Assembly: GCA_016795425.1 (NCBI GenBank)
Contig: JAEUHG010000001.1
Location: 62,001-126,000 of the forward strand
DNA: 64,000 nt
Direction of reading: 5' to 3'
From: Verrucomicrobiales bacterium
Lineage (GTDB): Bacteria > Verrucomicrobiota > Verrucomicrobiia > Limisphaerales > CAIMTB01
The notes under the pieces are model-generated. The model was not told where the DNA came from, searched no databases, and saw only the letters and a list, made by a program, of their open reading frames with translations. Below, in pieces: positions 16,818-26,896 of this stretch (position 1 is its first letter; each line of letters opens with the position of its first letter). A program made the translations under genes and the position numbers.

Positions 16818-19800
16818 TCACGGTTGCGGGGGATGGGGTGCGGCCTCCCGCGCCACGAATCGCTGGTAGAGCATCGAAGCGGTGATCGCGATCAAGGCAA
16901 CCCCTATGAGCGCTCCCACCCGATACAACTGATCCAGGCGCGACAAGTCGTGCAGGAACAGTTTGCACAGTGCAACCGCCAACAACCCGAGGCCGGCCCA
17001 TCGCACCGAAACCAGCCTCTGCGCGATGCCGAATCCCACCAATCCCAGTGCAAACAAGGCCCACGCGATGGTGTAGGTCATGTCGGCGGCAAATCCCGCC
17101 GAGAACTCGAATCGCACCCAACCCCCTACGGGTGTGAAGAAGTCGGCAATCTCCAAGTTCACCAGCGCGAACAATGTGATCACACCCAAACAGTTCAACA
17201 CCGGCCGCAAGGGCAGTCGTTCCAGCCATTGATCCGTCGGCTTGACCCAGCGCGCCGCCGCCAGCATCGAGACGAGCGAAATCCCGAAGAGGTACCACCA
17301 GGGATTCCACAAGGCCCTGGTTCCGCGGGTGGCCCCATCCAACAGCGCGGGATTTAAGCAAAGGCGAAAGAACACCAGGACCAGCAGCGCTCCTCCCAGG
17401 TCTCGCAATCCTCGGTAGGGCACTCGCCCATACCACCAGATGAGCGCAGCGCCCTCCAACGCCCAGGCCACCGTCAAGACATGCCGGTCGAACTGGATGG
17501 GCACCGCCACCGTCACCAGGAACAGAACCACACCTCCGAACCAAGCCAGTCGTTCTCGATAGTCCACTGAATCTCGCGGCGTTATTCGCCTTACCCGGAC
17601 CAATGCTGCAACCGCAAGCATTGCGAATAGCAGCGGCACCATCCCCATCACCGGGTTCGGCCAATGCACCTTCACCAAACGATAGGTCACATAGAACGGT
17701 GGCAAGACCGCGAGTGCTCCCGCGATCCAAGCCCCGCGCACACCGGTCAACCGCACGGTGAACGCATGGGGAAATAGGGCGTAGCCCGCAAACAGGAGCA
17801 TCGCCAGCACGATGCCAAGGACGGGTCGATCGGTCCGCCACCCTTCGTCCAATAGCCACACCCATTCCAGCATCGCCGTCGCCGCCAAACCCGCCAAGGG
17901 CAGCACAGTTTGGCGTCGATGCCAGGTCACTCCCAGCAGCAGAACCGTGATTCCCAGCGCCACCAGGGTCATCCAGGTCGGATCGGGCATGCGCGTTTGA
18001 ACCACCAGTTGTGCCATCAATCCAAACGGCATGACGGCCGCCGCGCCCGGCATCAGGTTCGCCAACGACTCGTCCCAGGACGAACCGGTCCCTTCCTCCC
18101 GGCGCTCACGTACTCGCGCAAATACCCACCCGCCGACTGCTACGAACATCACCGCGGACACCGCCAGGATCCCCAATGTTCCCACAGTCGCCGGGCCACC
18201 CTCCATCGGCAGTCGCAGGATCCAGAAGAAGCTGGCCACGCCGGTGAGCACCAAGGCAGCCAATGCCCCCCATACACCCCCCACCACCCCAGCCAGTCCC
18301 AGAGCGAGCAGGTCCACCAGCAGTAGCGTTGGCCAGAGCGCAAAGGAGGTCTCTGGCAAGCGAACGATCGGAATGATCATCGTTGCCAAGGCCAGCGAGG
18401 GATAGATCTGGGCCATCGTCACCCCCCCTTTGTGGCTCCAGGAAATCTTCAGCCACGGCGGCAGCACGGTATGAAGCACCGCGAAGATCAGACTGAATAC
18501 CAAGGCCCAGACCAACAGCGTTCCATCCACGTACCGAGCCTGCCACAGCGCCAAATAACCGAAGGATACCATGCCCGCCGCGGCATGAAATCCGGAGAGT
18601 CGGCCCCGCCAAATCGCCACCGCCAACAGCGCCAGATCGGCCATCAACGCAAATGAAAACAGGATCGCCGGGCGCCCGGCCGCATCACCCTGAATGAGCA
18701 GCCATCCGCCAAACGCCAACGTCGCCACCGCCACCACCACCACGCCGCCTCCCAGCCAATCACTGTCGCGCACCTTGAACTTCGCCCACGCCAAGGCCGC
18801 CACAAACAAGGCGTTGAACGCCGCAAAGATCGTCCAGGCCACCATCAGCCGATCCACGGAATAGAATTTCGATATCCAGGCCAACTGCATCATCACCGTC
18901 CCCACCGCACCCAGCAAGGCGAGGAAGTCCCACCGCCGGTGCAACACCACCGCCAGCAATCCGAGATCCAGCAATCCCACATATAAAAACAACGCCAGTG
19001 GCTGATCCTGCCCCGTCGATAACAGGACGGGTGTCAGAAACCCACCCACCCAGCCCAGGATCGCGATCACCATCGCCGATAACCGTACTGACAACACGAA
19101 GGCCATGGCCGTCACGGCCACCATCGAGGCAAAAGCCACTCCCTGCGGAAGCCAGGGGAGTCGATACAACGTGTGCCCGGCGAACAGCGCCGCATACAGG
19201 ATCACCACACCGGTCGCGCAGAGTGTCTGCGATGTCACGGCATAGGCACGCTGGCCCAGGCGCAAACCCAACCCCAGTAATCCGGCGCCCGTCACCAACC
19301 CGATCGTCACCCTCAAGGCCGGCGGCACCAAGTCGCGATCGAAGGAGTATTTCACGAAATAGGCCACCCCAAGGAACAGGGCTAATCCACCCAACCAGGC
19401 AAACAACCGAACCCCCATGAATCGTTCCCAATCCCGCGCCTCCCGGGGCGCACTCTCACCCTTCGAGTCCGTCGCCGCCTTCGCGAAAGCTGGAGCCGGT
19501 TCAATGCTGGTGGCCGTTACCGGTGTCGCCACCGGCGAGAGTTTAGGCGGTCGCGTCGTTCCTGCCCCCGCCTTCGCATCACTCGCGGTCGCCAGGAATG
19601 GCTCCGGTCGACCGGGCGGTTCGGCCGGAGGCGGAACCGCAACCGCAGGTCGGGAAAGTGTCTCTGGCACGGTCTCCCTGCCGCCTCCTTCCGTCCCCAC
19701 CGCGCGCTCACGCCCCAGCGCCGCCTCAAGCGACTCGACTCGGCGCTCCAAATAGGCGCGCGCCGTCTCCAAACCGCTCACGCGGTCCCGCAGGCGATGC

Positions 19801-19868
19801 AATCTTCCGCGCAACATCACCACGGAGACAATCGCCGCCACTGCGACAACGAATGTGAGGCCAATCAT
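16818..19868 (-). CDS. Large DUF2339 multi-spanning membrane protein
   Basis: A 1016-residue protein. An N-terminal membrane anchor (IGLTFVVAVAAIVSVVML) is followed by a coiled coil (LRDRVSGLETARAYLERRVESL), a Pro/Ala-rich linker at about 75-145, and then some 25 or more hydrophobic segments to the end, beginning with FAWLGGLALFLGVAYFVKYSFD. This layout is that of DUF2339 membrane proteins, whose function is unknown. The ATG at 19868 was chosen because AAGGGAACCT lies just upstream and because it puts the membrane anchor at the N terminus; a longer frame extends to 20090. It converges with the Rrf2 gene. Confidence 0.88.
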   Translation of the reverse strand: MIGLTFVVAVAAIVSVVMLRGRLHRLRDRVSGLETARAYLERRVESLEAALGRERAVGTEGGGRETVPETLSRPAVAVPPPAEPPGRPEPFLATASDAKAGAGTTRPPKLSPVATPVTATSIEPAPAFAKAATDSKGESAPREARDWERFMGVRLFAWLGGLALFLGVAYFVKYSFDRDLVPPALRVTIGLVTGAGLLGLGLRLGQRAYAVTSQTLCATGVVILYAALFAGHTLYRLPWLPQGVAFASMVAVTAMAFVLSVRLSAMVIAILGWVGGFLTPVLLSTGQDQPLALFLYVGLLDLGLLAVVLHRRWDFLALLGAVGTVMMQLAWISKFYSVDRLMVAWTIFAAFNALFVAALAWAKFKVRDSDWLGGGVVVVAVATLAFGGWLLIQGDAAGRPAILFSFALMADLALLAVAIWRGRLSGFHAAAGMVSFGYLALWQARYVDGTLLVWALVFSLIFAVLHTVLPPWLKISWSHKGGVTMAQIYPSLALATMIIPIVRLPETSFALWPTLLLVDLLALGLAGVVGGVWGALAALVLTGVASFFWILRLPMEGGPATVGTLGILAVSAVMFVAVGGWVFARVRERREEGTGSSWDESLANLMPGAAAVMPFGLMAQLVVQTRMPDPTWMTLVALGITVLLLGVTWHRRQTVLPLAGLAATAMLEWVWLLDEGWRTDRPVLGIVLAMLLFAGYALFPHAFTVRLTGVRGAWIAGALAVLPPFYVTYRLVKVHWPNPVMGMVPLLFAMLAVAALVRVRRITPRDSVDYRERLAWFGGVVLFLVTVAVPIQFDRHVLTVAWALEGAALIWWYGRVPYRGLRDLGGALLVLVFFRLCLNPALLDGATRGTRALWNPWWYLFGISLVSMLAAARWVKPTDQWLERLPLRPVLNCLGVITLFALVNLEIADFFTPVGGWVRFEFSAGFAADMTYTIAWALFALGLVGFGIAQRLVSVRWAGLGLLAVALCKLFLHDLSRLDQLYRVGALIGVALIAITASMLYQRFVAREAAPHPPQP

Positions 19869-20023
19869 AGGTTCCCTTTGGGTCGGGTGTCTTGGACTGC
19901 CGGGGTTATAGCTCTGAAGGAACCGCCGCCGGTAATCGAAAATGCTGACGGTTCCATCGACGCGCCTCCAAAGTCTCGACAGAGGTCCGATTCTGATCGC
20001 ACTTTTGAAGTCCAGAAACTCCT

Positions 20024-21262
20024 GTGAAGCCGCCCTTCCGCCGCCGCGACGACCGTCCTCGTTTGCGACTTCTCCTTGCCGCTTCAACATCCCGCCTTCG
20101 CCTCGGCACGCTGGCAGGTATCGCCGGCCTGCTCCTGATGTCGGCCAGGCCCGCCGGTAGCATTGAAATCACCGAAGCCGTCCTGACACCCGATGGCCTT
20201 CAACTTCGATGGTCGGCAACGATCGGGAAATCGTATGCCGTCCAAGCCGGGCCCTCGATCCAGGGCCCCTGGACTTCGATCCATGAGCAACTCGCCGAAG
20301 GCACCTCGCTAACCTGGACCGACCCGGCACCAACGACTCAGCATTCCCTTCGTCTGTATCGCGTCGCCGAATCCGATCCGTCCGCCACTGAATCGCTGGC
20401 ACGCTCGCTGCAACTCGCCGACGCCGTTCCTGTTCGACTCGGGGAACTCTTCGTCAGCCATCTCGATACCTGCGCCTCCGCCATTTACCTGGCTTCGACG
20501 TTGCGGGGCGGCGCCCTCACGACGAACGGCACCTTGTCCCAATCCGGAATCCAATGGAGCTATGCCGCCGCCCCCGCTGACGCCTTGGAGATCCATTTCG
20601 CCACCGGCACCAACCTGACCTATCGCACCCGACAGATCGCCGGCGACTTGAGTGCCAACGCCTCCACCTTTCTGAACAGCGGTCACAACTTCGAATTCGA
20701 GGCGGTCCAAACTGGCGTTCAGGATCTGCGGTTCACGTCGCGACGGCCTGCCGGCAACTGCAACATCTCACCCTGGGGCGCTGTCGCCGGAACGCTCGTG
20801 GTCAGCAACACCGTTTTCACCATTGATGTCCAGGCCACCGGTCCCTACTGCTTCGAAACGGACCTCAGCGGTTACAGCTTGCTGCAGGATTACCGAACCA
20901 CGGGCACCGTGACAGCCCAGGGCTTTCGGCTCACGGTCGACCACCGCCGGCGTTACGAGGCCGTCGGCTCAGGCCCCGGTGACGCCACAGCCGAGCAGGT
21001 GTGGATGGCTCACCAACTGACACTGGGCAACGACACCTACCTGTGGACCGATGTGAAACGCCAAAAGTCCTTTCGCCACGGCAAGGTCTCGCAATGGGAA
21101 CCGCCGGGCTATTGGAGCGCCACCGGCCAGATCGTGAAGAACGGGATCCCCATTGCCACGTATACCTACCTTCCCGCTGGCCCGCCCTCGGACATTTATC
21201 TGCGATTTCTGCTGCGGGTCGGCGCTCAAACCATCGAACTGGAACGCTGGGCTGCCTACTGA
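20024..21262 (+). CDS. Secreted protein of unknown function
   Basis: A 412-residue protein with a basic N terminus (RRRDDRPRLR) and a hydrophobic stretch (LAGIAGLLLMSARPAGS) consistent with a signal peptide. The start is GTG at 20024. The first domain (EAVLTPDGLQLRWSATIGKS...VQAGPSIQGPW...LRLYRVAE) is the Fn3-like module often seen in exported proteins of Verrucomicrobiota, in which a value is compared with a text-like WTSI motif. The remainder is beta-rich with no family I recognise. Its end overlaps the end of the convergent GH20-like gene by seven bases. Confidence 0.7.
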   Translation: MKPPFRRRDDRPRLRLLLAASTSRLRLGTLAGIAGLLLMSARPAGSIEITEAVLTPDGLQLRWSATIGKSYAVQAGPSIQGPWTSIHEQLAEGTSLTWTDPAPTTQHSLRLYRVAESDPSATESLARSLQLADAVPVRLGELFVSHLDTCASAIYLASTLRGGALTTNGTLSQSGIQWSYAAAPADALEIHFATGTNLTYRTRQIAGDLSANASTFLNSGHNFEFEAVQTGVQDLRFTSRRPAGNCNISPWGAVAGTLVVSNTVFTIDVQATGPYCFETDLSGYSLLQDYRTTGTVTAQGFRLTVDHRRRYEAVGSGPGDATAEQVWMAHQLTLGNDTYLWTDVKRQKSFRHGKVSQWEPPGYWSATGQIVKNGIPIATYTYLPAGPPSDIYLRFLLRVGAQTIELERWAAY

Positions 21263-22371
21263 TTGGCCACGGCCCCCAATGCCTTCATCTCGTCAAACAC
21301 CTTCACGAAGCAAACCACGTCGCTCTTTCCACCCTTGGCAACTTCCTCGCCGCGCCGGTGAGCCGCCAGCCCGTTCATAAACGTCTCCGCCCCGGACCAC
21401 ACCGTCTGGACCACGCCCCGCAAGCGGCCACGGACTTCGCGCGTCGAGTTCTCCCGCAACTCCATCATGTCGCGCACCTGGCGGACACCGACCTCCGGCC
21501 GGTTCCACGGGCACGTGACCACGGGAAATCCTTTCAAGGCGAACATCGCCGCCGTCGGATCCGCGCGCTCGTAATGCCAGTCGCAGATGACGATGTCCTT
21601 GGGAATCAGATCCACCGCCGGATGTGTCTGGTTCAGACTCGCCTCCCACTCCCCGATCCCGGTCGTCTTGCCGTCGATCAAACGATCCCCCCAGATCCAA
21701 AGCGTGCGCTTCTTTGCCGCCAGGTGGTCCCGGATTTTCTTCAGCTCTCCCGCGAAGAGTTCGGCCTTGTCTTTGCCTCCACAGCGCGGACATCGCGCTT
21801 CCCCGATGTAAAATACCTCGTCCATGCCCGCATGGAACGCGTCCGTTTCGAACGCATCACACAGCTCGTCCACCAGGGCGAACACGACGGCGTGAACCTT
21901 CGGGTGCAAGGGACAATAGCTCTTGCAGTACAACCCATCCGCATTGGGCCAGGCGTACTTCTCCGGCATCGTCACCCAGGGCGTTTCGTCGAAGTCCGGA
22001 TAGACCTTCAGCAGATTTCCCAGCTGGGATGCCCACGATTGGTGCCCCAATAGATTGATCTGCGGCACGATGCGGATGCCCCGCGAGCGACAGGCGTCCG
22101 CCAGTTGCTTCACTTGCGATCGGGAAAGAGCTCCCTCGGCCCTCAACTCCGGATGGCTCTCGTACTGAAAGTGGTAATCCACTCTGAGGATCAGCGTGTT
22201 CAAACCACGCGGAGCGAATTCCTCCTCGATGCACCGAAGGAACCGGTCCAGTTGTTTCGCAGACGGGGCCGCAATACTCAGGCCGCGAACCGGAAACACC
22301 TTGTCCGAACTGTCGGCAGCCCTGGTAAACCAGCCGGCCAGCAAATATCCCAAGACAATCAAGATTCTCAT
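21256..22371 (-). CDS. Exported GH20-like glycoside hydrolase
   Basis: A 371-residue protein with a signal peptide (MRILIVLGYLLAGWFTRAA) and a TIM-barrel domain like that of family 20 beta-N-acetylhexosaminidases. The barrel strands are visible as RGLNTLILRVDYHF, RGIRIVPQINLLGH and DAFHAGMDEVF, the last containing the catalytic Asp184-Glu185 pair; a TLWIWGDRL strand with a Trp follows. The length is shorter than typical GH20 enzymes, which also have an N-terminal GH20b domain; this one appears to have only the catalytic barrel. Substrate is unknown. It lies twelve bases before hrpA's end. Confidence 0.8.
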   Translation of the reverse strand: MRILIVLGYLLAGWFTRAADSSDKVFPVRGLSIAAPSAKQLDRFLRCIEEEFAPRGLNTLILRVDYHFQYESHPELRAEGALSRSQVKQLADACRSRGIRIVPQINLLGHQSWASQLGNLLKVYPDFDETPWVTMPEKYAWPNADGLYCKSYCPLHPKVHAVVFALVDELCDAFETDAFHAGMDEVFYIGEARCPRCGGKDKAELFAGELKKIRDHLAAKKRTLWIWGDRLIDGKTTGIGEWEASLNQTHPAVDLIPKDIVICDWHYERADPTAAMFALKGFPVVTCPWNRPEVGVRQVRDMMELRENSTREVRGRLRGVVQTVWSGAETFMNGLAAHRRGEEVAKGGKSDVVCFVKVFDEMKALGAVANQ

Positions 22372-22383
22372 GGCGTCTCCTGC

Positions 22384-25300
22384 TCACCCGGCTTCACCAG
22401 ACCGCAACCGAAGCAACGCTTCGTCCAATCGCTTGGGCGACACCGGGAACGCCGTCCCAAGTTCCTGGGCGAACAGTGATACGCGGTACTCCTCGATCAT
22501 CCACCGAAAATCCGCCAATGCCTGCGCGCGCTCCGGGGATTTCGGTTCGGCCTCGAGCGCCTTCCAGGCATTGACGTAAGGAGCCAACAACGCCGCTCGC
22601 TCGCGGTCCCGGGGGGCGTTGGCCGCCGCCCGTTCGGCGCGCACCAGCATCGCCTTCAGGTAACGGGCCAAATGGGGCAGACGGTCAAAGGCCAACCTCT
22701 CGAGAAATCGCGCCGGCACCAAGGCCTCCAGGTCCGCCGGCGTCGGTCCCGGTCGTTGAACCGCGGGCATCGTAGCCTTGGCAGCCGCTTTTGCCCCAAT
22801 CGAAGGCATGCCGAGTTGGCTAAAGTCTTTGAGAACCCGCGCCGGTCCCGACGTCCCGACAGGTTTCTGCGTCACCGCCGCCGCCACCGTTCCCGCACCA
22901 ATCTTCATCGCCACCTGGGCGCGCAACTCGAGGATCACCCCGACCCAATCCGTCAGCTTCGGCACCCAACCTCCCAAACGACCCTGCAAGTCTTTCACCG
23001 CCGCGTCGAAGGCTGCCTTTGTCATGGGAGACGGGGCTTGTCCGGGAAACAAGTGACGCAGCAGATGGTGGTAGGCGGTCTCCTCGAGCTCCTCCGTTGT
23101 ACCGAGCGGTGCATACAACGGCCCGAACTTCGTCAACCCACGAAGGTCCTTCCGCATCCAGGCCAAGTCCTTCTGCAATGCCAACTCCAACAAACGAAAG
23201 AATCCTGCCCGGTTCCCGTCTCGCGCCGCTGATTGGGTTCGGTGAAGACGGACATGGACGCCGGCACTGTCCACTGCCAACCCTGGCCAACCCACGACCG
23301 GCACCCAGCCTTTCTCGACCGAAATCTCCACTCGCTCCGGAAGATCTCCGAACGTCCAACTGGTGATGGCGCAACGTTCCCACTGCGCCGCAGCCCGCCG
23401 CCAAGCCTCGGATTCGGCACTCTCCATCCCAGGATCACTTCCCGGTCCCTTGCCCAACTTCGATGGATTTGCCGCCGTCTTCTGCGCCGCCAGGCGCTGC
23501 CTAAGCTCCGTGAGATCCCGGGCCGCCCCAAGAGACCTGCGGTCGTCGCCCAGCAATTCAATGCGCGCCCGGAGATGCGACGGCAAGGGATCCGCCGGCC
23601 AGGCACTGGCTGGAACCTGCACCCCGTACTTGCGAAGAATGTACCGTGCCAGATCGTGAAGCAGCGAGGGGCCCGAAGGTTCGAACTCACGTGCGATTTC
23701 CGCCGCCTTGGGCGCGATCGGAAGCAACTGCGCTCGCAACGACTTCGGCAGCGCCCGGAGCAGTTCCTCAGCCTTGGCTTCGCGCAGTCCTGGGACGGAC
23801 CACTCCAGCGCCGCCGGCGAAACCACGTCCGCCAGGGTGAACGGGATCTGCACGGTCACGCCGTCGTGTTCCTCACCCGGGGCGTACGCATAACGAATCG
23901 CCACCGCCTGTCCGCCCACCTCCATGCGGTCCGGGAATGCCTCCGTGTCGACACCCAACTCCTTGCCACCGGTCAGTCGCGACTCCTCGATGAACAATGC
24001 CGGGGCACCACCGTGTTCACCGAGCCACCGGTTCAATTCGTCCCGCGACGAAACATTGGAGAGCTTCTCCGCGTAGTGCGCCTCCATCGCATCGTCCAGA
24101 TCCCCGAACTCATGCCGACGCACGCGGGTCTGCCAATCTTCGATCTTCTGGCGCACCGCCCGATTGTGTTCCAGGAACCGGTATTGCGGCGGTCGCGGGG
24201 CCGTTCGCGCGGTCTCGGCCCATTGCCACGCCTTCCCGCCTCCGCGCGAGTCGGGTCGCGGCCCCCGCATACCCGCCGCTCGCGGTCCCTCGATCGCCTC
24301 ATCGTCGTCCGCGCTCGCGCCAAACAACCCCTCTTCAACCAGGGCCGAGCGGATGAATATCCGGGTCGCGTCGTCGGGCTGCAGGTTGCCGTAGGCCACA
24401 TGGCGGCGTCGAATTTCGAGCCCCGAGAGGGTGGTGATCTCCTCCACCAAAACCCGCCCCGACGATGCCGACCATCGCGGATTCTGGTGACTCACCTTGC
24501 AGAGGTGCGGGGCGAGTTCAACGATCCAGAGCGGATCGATGCCAGCCAGCGTCCGTGCATAGACCTGCGTCGTTTCGACGATTTCACCGGCCACCAGCCA
24601 CAAGGGTTGCCGCGTCTTCTTTGGAACAACCTCGGGCGCGGCAGCGCTTCGGCCGCCCGTCTTCCTGGGTGGCCTTTCAAAGCGTTCGAATAGCGTCGAG
24701 CCCGGAAACAGACTCACCTTCCGATTCGCCGTCGCCTGGTATTGGTTGCGTTCCGTGCGACGCGCCACATGGGCGAGAAGTCCGGTCAGTATCGACCGAT
24801 GAACGGCCTCGTACGCGGCATTGCTCTCGTTGAGCCGAACCCGGCCGAGTTCCTCCAGTGCATCGTGCAACTGGGCATGCAGGTCCTGCCACTCGCGCAT
24901 CCGGACATACGACAGGAATTGGTCGCGGCAGAATCGGCGCCGCTGGTTCTGAGTGCGCATCCGTTCCCACTCGTCATGCACCGCGTTCCAGATATTCAGC
25001 AAAGTGAGGAAATCCGACTGCGGGTGCAGATGGCGCCGGTGCGCCGCGTCGGCCGCCGCCTGCTTGTCCAGGGGTCGCTCCCGCGGATCCTGAATGCTGA
25101 GCCCGGACGCAATGATCAACAGTTCGCGCGTCGCGTGCTCGCGTTGCGCCTGGAGCAGCATGCGACCCAACGTTGGGTCGATCGGCAAACGCGCCAAATC
25201 CTGCCCCAAGGCCGTCAATTGCCGCTGGTCATCCAACGCTCCCAGCTCATGCAGCAGGGTGTATCCCGCCTGGATCGCCGCCGGCGTCGGTGGATTGAGA

Positions 25301-26658
25301 AACGGAAACGTCTCGATGTCCCCGAGGTGGAAAGCCTTCATTCGAAGGATCACCTCCGCTAGGTTCGCCCGTTGGATCTCCGGCTGCGTGAAGGGCGACC
25401 GCTTCTCGAAGTCCTCCTCGGAGTACAACCGTATGCAGACCCCCGCCTGCACACGCCCCGCCCTTCCCTTCCGCTGATCGGCGCTGCTCCTCGATATCGG
25501 TTCGATCGGCAGCCGCCGTGTCCGCGTCCGCGGATTGTACCGGCTCATGCGCGCCAACCCGGAATCGATGACGTAGCGAATGCCGGGAATCGTCAGCGAG
25601 GTTTCCGCGATGTTCGTCGATACCACGATCCGCCGTCCTGAATGCGGACCGAACACGCGCTGCTGGTCCCCGGAACTCAGGCGCCCGTACAAAGGAACGA
25701 TCTCCACCCTTCCACCCAGGCGTGCCTCCAACTGGTCGGTGGTCTCGCGAATATCCCGCTCGCCCGGCATGAAGATCAGCACGTCACCCGAACCGCCGCC
25801 ATCGACAATCCGCTCGGTGGCACGCACCGCGGCGTCGATAGAGGTGAGTTCTCCACTCTCCTCCTCCTCCGCCGAAATGGGCGCGTAACGGACCTCGACC
25901 GGGTACATTCGTCCTGACACCTCGACCACCGGAGCGTCGTCGAAGGCCTGCGCGAAGGCCGCCGTATCGATCGTCGCCGAGGTGATGACCAGCTTCAGGT
26001 CCGAGCGCCTCGGCAGCAGGGTCTTGAGGTGCCCGAGCAGAAAGTCGATGTTCAGACTGCGCTCGTGGGCCTCGTCCAGAACGATGGCGTTGTACTCCGA
26101 CAACAACGGATCGCCCTGCATTTCGGCGAGCAGCATGCCATCCGTCATGAACTTCACAAACGTCTCAGGGCTCGATCGATCGTCGAATCGAATCTTGCAC
26201 CCGATCTCCCGGCTCCAACCCACGCCCAACTCCTCGGCCACGCGCTGCGATATCGAAAGTGCCGCCACGCGGCGCGGCTGGGTGCATCCGATCTTCGCTT
26301 CAATCCCCAATCCGGCCTCCAAACAAATCTTCGGAATCTGCGTGGTTTTTCCTGAACCGGTCTCGCCTGCAACGACCACCACCTGCCTCGACCGAATGGC
26401 GGCCAGTATCTCGTCCTTCTTCGCCGTGATGGGAAGCTCGGGAGGATAGGCCGGACGCGGCAAATGTTCGGCACGCCACTGCCTTAGGGCTACCGAGGCA
26501 CGAGCGCGTTCCAACAACCGATCGATCAATGCCTCGTGGCGTTCGGCATGCCGACGGTCGCGCAGCACTCTGACCAATCGAGATCCCAGCCGGACCCAGT
26601 CGGCCAGCAGGCATTGCGGCAGCAACCGCTTCAGTTCATCGACACGCGCGTCGGACAT
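22384..26658 (-). CDS. hrpA: ATP-dependent RNA helicase HrpA
   Basis: A 1424-residue DEAH-box helicase of the HrpA type. Walker A is GETGSGKT at 98-105, DEAH at 195-198, followed by SATI and the helicase C-terminal motifs TNIAETSLTIPGI and QRKGRAGR. After the helicase core come a winged-helix/HA2 region, an OB-fold region and the long C-terminal DUF3418 domain that is specific to HrpA proteins. HrpA enzymes unwind RNA and help rescue ribosomes stalled on mRNA; that is family knowledge. The start at 26658 is one of several in-frame ATGs; the frame opens up to 26793, so the true N terminus could be 6-45 residues longer. Confidence 0.93.
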   Translation of the reverse strand: MSDARVDELKRLLPQCLLADWVRLGSRLVRVLRDRRHAERHEALIDRLLERARASVALRQWRAEHLPRPAYPPELPITAKKDEILAAIRSRQVVVVAGETGSGKTTQIPKICLEAGLGIEAKIGCTQPRRVAALSISQRVAEELGVGWSREIGCKIRFDDRSSPETFVKFMTDGMLLAEMQGDPLLSEYNAIVLDEAHERSLNIDFLLGHLKTLLPRRSDLKLVITSATIDTAAFAQAFDDAPVVEVSGRMYPVEVRYAPISAEEEESGELTSIDAAVRATERIVDGGGSGDVLIFMPGERDIRETTDQLEARLGGRVEIVPLYGRLSSGDQQRVFGPHSGRRIVVSTNIAETSLTIPGIRYVIDSGLARMSRYNPRTRTRRLPIEPISRSSADQRKGRAGRVQAGVCIRLYSEEDFEKRSPFTQPEIQRANLAEVILRMKAFHLGDIETFPFLNPPTPAAIQAGYTLLHELGALDDQRQLTALGQDLARLPIDPTLGRMLLQAQREHATRELLIIASGLSIQDPRERPLDKQAAADAAHRRHLHPQSDFLTLLNIWNAVHDEWERMRTQNQRRRFCRDQFLSYVRMREWQDLHAQLHDALEELGRVRLNESNAAYEAVHRSILTGLLAHVARRTERNQYQATANRKVSLFPGSTLFERFERPPRKTGGRSAAAPEVVPKKTRQPLWLVAGEIVETTQVYARTLAGIDPLWIVELAPHLCKVSHQNPRWSASSGRVLVEEITTLSGLEIRRRHVAYGNLQPDDATRIFIRSALVEEGLFGASADDDEAIEGPRAAGMRGPRPDSRGGGKAWQWAETARTAPRPPQYRFLEHNRAVRQKIEDWQTRVRRHEFGDLDDAMEAHYAEKLSNVSSRDELNRWLGEHGGAPALFIEESRLTGGKELGVDTEAFPDRMEVGGQAVAIRYAYAPGEEHDGVTVQIPFTLADVVSPAALEWSVPGLREAKAEELLRALPKSLRAQLLPIAPKAAEIAREFEPSGPSLLHDLARYILRKYGVQVPASAWPADPLPSHLRARIELLGDDRRSLGAARDLTELRQRLAAQKTAANPSKLGKGPGSDPGMESAESEAWRRAAAQWERCAITSWTFGDLPERVEISVEKGWVPVVGWPGLAVDSAGVHVRLHRTQSAARDGNRAGFFRLLELALQKDLAWMRKDLRGLTKFGPLYAPLGTTEELEETAYHHLLRHLFPGQAPSPMTKAAFDAAVKDLQGRLGGWVPKLTDWVGVILELRAQVAMKIGAGTVAAAVTQKPVGTSGPARVLKDFSQLGMPSIGAKAAAKATMPAVQRPGPTPADLEALVPARFLERLAFDRLPHLARYLKAMLVRAERAAANAPRDRERAALLAPYVNAWKALEAEPKSPERAQALADFRWMIEEYRVSLFAQELGTAFPVSPKRLDEALLRLRSGEAG

Positions 26659-26896
26659 CTCAGGACGGGAGAGCATGCCTCGACGCTGTCCCGAAGGAAA
26701 CAACGCCGGCGAAAAGCCGACGCGATGGCCCGAATGGCCGCCACCCATCAACCTCGGGTCGGCTCTTTTCATGAACCGTTGGACCCCGCACACCTCGTCG
26801 CAGCGCGACGAGGGCTACCTGACTCGACCCATTTCCAATCCAGGTGGGCCCTGGCTCATGCCCCCAACTCGCGAGTCCTTCTCGATCTCGTGTGGG

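Noticed and set aside
20024-22371. Frameshift suggested by the 7-base overlap at 21256-21262
   Set aside because: The two genes are convergent and each ends in its own proper stop, so this is ordinary tail-to-tail overlap.
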